Source of the DNA: Parus major
Taxonomy: Eukaryota; Chordata; Aves; Passeriformes; Paridae
Direction of reading: 5' to 3'
Length of the DNA: 64,000 nt
Assembly: GCF_001522545.3 (NCBI RefSeq)
Contig: NC_031799.1
Span: 45,018,477-45,082,476, forward strand
Part shown: positions 59,901 to 64,000 of the stretch, piece by piece
Numbering within the stretch: the first letter of the stretch is position 1
Layout of the letters: each line of letters opens with the position of its first letter
Made by a program: the position numbers and the translations under genes
The notes under the pieces: generated by a model
Told to the model about the DNA's origin: nothing
What the model saw: only the letters and a program-made list of their open reading frames with translations
Databases searched by the model: none

Positions 59901-62900
59901 TGCTTTTATACGGGAGGAGGAGGGCGCTGTACCCTGCTGATTAAACTGAAGCTGCTGTCTTGTCTTTTGACAGTGAAATGGGACATGCTCAGGCAGTGTG
60001 GCTAGAACTGCAAAGCATACACCATCATTGCTTCAAACCTTTTCTTTGTTTCCAGTCTCACTGAGATGTAGTCATCCACTGCTATTAAGCTGTGTGCCAG
60101 AAACCAGAAAACCCTAGAAATATACTTGGAAAATCAATTTGCACTAGAGAGTAGGCCCTTAAAGTAACCACAAAACTCTTTATTACACCTGATGCTTTTG
60201 ATAGAAAACAAAGACCAGATGATGTAGCACTAGATTATAGCAATGCCTTTCATCACCTAAGTGCAGTTAGTCACTAGGAAGAAAAAACAACTATTAGCTT
60301 ACCTCCTAATATTAATTCAATCATGCCTGAGGGTGTGAAACTGTCAAACAAATCTGATCCCCTGCATAAAGCATGAGTTGAGTCTTAAACATTATTACTC
60401 AGATATAGCAGGTAGTTGCAATCTCCTTAGCACTGTCTCAGTGGGAATAAGACAGATTCTGTGCAGTGAATTGTCAAGTGTGTCTTCTGGGCTATGTTGG
60501 TTATACATTATGCAAATTCTGTATAACCTGCTCCCCGTGATTCTTCCAAAAATTATTAACTTTTCTATACATGTGGGTGAGTCTTGCAAGAATAGTGTTA
60601 GGGGTAGAGATCTGTTCCTGAAGAGATGTGAAATAATAGAGAATGACTGGCACTTTCCATTTAATCAGATTTCCTGTCATAAAACATCAGTTTCTGAAGT
60701 TATGAAATTATTTCCTTTTTCATTTAAATGAAAAAGGCTTTTAGAGGTCTCCAGAACACTTGATAACCTAACATTTTCAACTTTTCATGTCTCCAACTAG
60801 AAAAAGAAAATCACAGAGTCAGAACTGGAAATGATACATAATTTCAAAATGTTTATTTTAAAGTGAATTTTATGCATACAAACTATTTTAGCTGCCAAAA
60901 TTAAGTAACTATAAATGTTAGAACACAGAGCTTTAGGTATTTTTTTTTTTTTTGTAACTGTAGGAACACAGTTACTTCTTTGTTAGTGGAAGCTGATTTT
61001 TCATCTCATTATGCTACTTCAGGGACTAGACTCTAAAGACAAGCTCAAACCTTGGGATCAAAGCATGAAAATTGAATGGTTTGTACTGACAAAGCTTTTG
61101 TAGAACTTTGAAATCAGAGAAACAATTACCTGTATTTTAACAAATTAAATTCTTTTCCATACCAAAGAAACATGACAGGAAATGCTGCCTAGACAATACC
61201 CAGTAGTAATTTGCATTTAATACCAGCAAATGTAAAACAGTAAGTTGAAATCAAATGCTGTCTTGATCACCTCCTACTAACATGAGCGGTTCTTACCCAA
61301 CTTCCAGGACTCTCCTGTGCACTGTGTTCCATTTGGTTGGTTTTGTATTCCTTCTTCTGCCCTTCAGGACAAAGCTTACTCCATCAGGAAGAAAACACTC
61401 ATTCTTTATTCTATCTTTCCAAGCTTTCTCCAGTCACGTCCATCGTGCTGGCCTAATTTTGGATTTCCACAAAATGTTCTATATATGGCTTTGAATTCAC
61501 TTGGAAAGTTTCAGTTTCAGTTTCAGTGCAAAAAAACCCCTACAGCTCAGTCTTGCAGATGTGTTTCTGGGCAACAAAACATAAGATGCTTGTTCTTACT
61601 CCTTTGATGTGGTTCTGTGAGAATCTCTTTTGCCGAATATGTAAGGAAATGATTATTCCAGCTCTTGCAATTCCTTTCAACAGCTGATCCTGTAACAGCT
61701 TAGTAATGGAGCTTGCTCGTCGCCTTCTGTGACTAAGACATTTTCTTCTGTGCAGCTGCAGCTTTGAAGACCTGGCAGAGCTGGGCATCCTGGCTTGACA
61801 GCTGGGCAGACTGCAATACTTGCAGAGAAAAACGGATGGTAGCGTTTCACACAGATGCACAGGGATACAGCAGAACTCCTATTTTTCTCTCAGATAATGC
61901 CTCAAAGAACCTGCGCTCTCCTCTTTGTCCATGATGAACCAGTTGGAGTAAACACTGTGGTTCACTGTGGTTTTCAGTTAATTAATTAATTTATAAGGAC
62001 CAGAATCCCACTGTGGACACCGTTGCAACTCCAGCACAGATACAGGTGTTGTCCATCTGATAAGAGAAAGAGTTGTCAGCTAACCTGGAGCCCAGCAGAT
62101 AATTTGCTGTTTTGGGACTTTATTTCTGTTCAGCCAAGCTTGTGCCATGATGTGGCCACATATAATCACACAAATCAAGTGGTAGGAAAGGGGTGAGGGT
62201 GCTTGCAGATGCTTAGCAGGTTCTTGGACTCTTTTACTGAGATCAGTACAGGTAGGAAAAATAGTGAGTTCTGAAGTAAAAATCTGAATTACATGAAGCA
62301 CAAACATTTTGGATCCCTTTCTTGCTTATGCATCTATAACTCAATAAAGCAAATAAGCTCTGCTGGTAGTGTGCAATTTTGTTGTTATTCAGGCACCAGG
62401 TGCAGGAAGAATGCATTAAAATGCATGCTGACTGGTAGAAACATAATTATAGAAGCTGTACAAAATTTGAATGTATTTGCACAATGCATTAATTTTATCC
62501 TTAAGTGTACTCCACAAAATGTCTCTTACAGATCAGAGCTTGATGCAAAATCTTTGGAGGAAGCGTGAAGAACCCCCTTGATCCTGGAGAATTATGGATT
62601 GGTGTCTCTATGTGTAACTATCAGTTGGTAATTTCACTCAATAAACTTAGGAAGCTTCATTAATCTCAGTCAGAAAAAGAAACTAAAAGAGATTTTGGTA
62701 ATGAAATCCATAGAAGAGGCAGCAGCTTATGAAGAGACAGCAGATAAAACAGGTGTGGGAATTATGAGACCATTTCAAATCTTCTTCTGGGCAGATACAC
62801 TATTGTGTGTCTCTTACATACAATCATTACACAGAGAATTTCCATTTGCTTTCCCAAGAAACAGTTATGTTACAGTGGTTTTGGCTTCAACTGCAGAGGT

Positions 62901-64000
62901 GCCAGATCTCTGTCCAATTCATTCATTTAATTAATTTTCACATGTGAGTGGACCCAGACAGTCAGTGTGGTAGTGCCATGCTTTGGAATTGGAAGCAGTG
63001 TCCCATCCCTCCTCTGATCACAACCACAAAGCATTGAGGCATTGCTGCCTCCACAATAAAGCTTCTACCTTCTATTTTTCTTTTTTCTTTTTTTTTAATT
63101 TTTTTTTTCTACACATGAAGTAAGTTGATCTTTATGACTCCTGCTTCTTGCCCAAACCTTGCAACACCTGAAGCAAACAGCAGGTAGTCATTTCTACAGC
63201 AGAATCCATTCTTCGCTCCATGACCGATGCTGCACTCATATCAGTGGATGCAGATTTCACTGATAAGTGGATAAATTATTATTTTGAGAAGTTTTATTAC
63301 TGGAATGAACCAATCAAACATAATCTGCCATTGTAAAAAAACAACTGAGAAAGACAACTTTTTCTTTAAAAACAGAAACATTTTTCTACTTTTTCAGTAT
63401 AGGGCAAAAATTCTTCGAGTAGAAAGGTGCGAAACGGTGATTTCTTATGGTGCAATGGATTAAGCAATATTCTTCTGGCATCCCAAACCTTTTTACTTTT
63501 CTACTGTTCCCCTGAAGATGCATGGCAACATAATTACATACCCTATGGCATCATATCCTATGTCTCTTAGGAGCCCTCAGAAATGAATCATGAATGATAG
63601 TTCATTTCAGGATTTGGAGTAGAAAAAAAGATGAAGGAATGACAGGACTTAGCACTAGGAGGGTGTGTTTTTTTATAAACTCTGTATGAAAGTTGCTTAG
63701 AGTCTGTAAAGCACTGCTTAAAACTGCATTTTTTTGGAGAGAATACTATTAAAAAAGAAATCAAAGTATAGTCAGACTTACTTCAGGCGCTGGTTACCTC
63801 AAGATGGGCAGTGTAGAATGGGTGTGGCATGCTGTGCAGATCCGCCTATGGGAAATTTATCCAATTTTTGTTCCTCTTATAATATTTTTTTGAAAGGAAA
63901 ATAATTCTATTCAACACTTTCATTGTTCAAAAGAGGGGTTTCCTACATGAACTTGTTGCTTCGCTGTTAGATAGAGACAAGGGCATGTAAATGGTGTAAT
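56906..64000. other. Unannotated DNA
   Basis: Seven kilobases without a gene or repeat family that I recognise. Holds a 24-bp palindrome (60714-60737), a T run (60939-60953), three TTTCAG units (61509-61526) and T-rich low complexity at 63066-63112. A + strand frame open without an ATG from about 61750 to 61928 starts right after an acceptor-like TTCTTCTGTGCAG but has no family resemblance. Confidence 0.4.
60714..60737. repeat. Perfect 24-bp palindrome
   Basis: CCTTTTTCATTT followed immediately by its reverse complement. Could extrude as a small hairpin; no loop. No known function assigned. Confidence 0.9.

Noticed and set aside
61733..61928. Open stretch after an acceptor-like TTCTTCTGTGCAG
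   Set aside because: No donor or family resemblance; Trp-rich peptide (TWQSWASWLDSW) looks accidental.
1..64000. Prokaryotic-style features (operons, CRISPR, attachment sites, ribosome binding sites)
   Set aside because: The window is vertebrate DNA with avian CR1 elements; none of these apply.

Overview
This is eukaryotic DNA, almost certainly from a bird, and it is non-coding (intergenic or intronic). The AT-rich background is broken by CR1 LINE fragments of avian type on both strands. Their 3' tails carry the ATTCTATG-like octamer, and some keep recognisable endonuclease or reverse-transcriptase peptides. There are also old MIR-like SINE remnants, simple repeats, two runs of N, and retroviral LTR material. 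I could not identify any host protein-coding gene. The open frames present are short and are explained by repeats, antisense reading or chance. There is no CRISPR array, operon, tRNA or rRNA gene that I can support.

Layout. Positions 1-809 are unremarkable. Positions about 810-4690 hold an endogenous gammaretrovirus-like element on the minus strand. It is arranged, left to right on the + strand, as gag/leader - primer binding site - one 786-bp LTR - polypurine tract - env. A single LTR with PBS on one side and PPT on the other is not a standard provirus. It is what remains of two tandem proviruses sharing an LTR, or of a circularly permuted copy. The PBS matches the 3' end of tRNA-Phe. The env remnant keeps transmembrane-subunit landmarks but has in-frame stops.

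Positions 4.7-20.3 kb are mostly unique sequence. They contain a 16-bp tandem repeat (8.77 kb), a CR1 tail (10.4 kb, minus), an exon-like segment (13.0 kb), a TATC-type microsatellite (14.6 kb), a MIR-like SINE (14.9 kb) and a CR1 3' end (17.3-17.5 kb, plus). A GC-richer segment at 20358-20876 looks like a solo LTR on the minus strand, with a TATA box and two octamer motifs.

Positions 24-31 kb hold a CR1 with an RT peptide (26.1-27.1 kb, minus), a TTTTA array interrupted by an assembly gap, an old CR1 fragment (29.6 kb, minus), a second gap and a CR1 tail (30.6 kb, plus). Positions 31-64 kb hold a second MIR-like element (35.6 kb), CR1 fragments at 44.2 kb and 47.7 kb (minus) and a CR1 5'-side fragment at 51.5-52.8 kb (plus). 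They also hold ATCC and GATATA microsatellites (55.5 and 56.7 kb) and several short duplications. The features do not act together as a pathway. The window is a record of retroelement insertion and decay. The most unusual structure is the PPT-LTR-PBS arrangement at 2157-2982.
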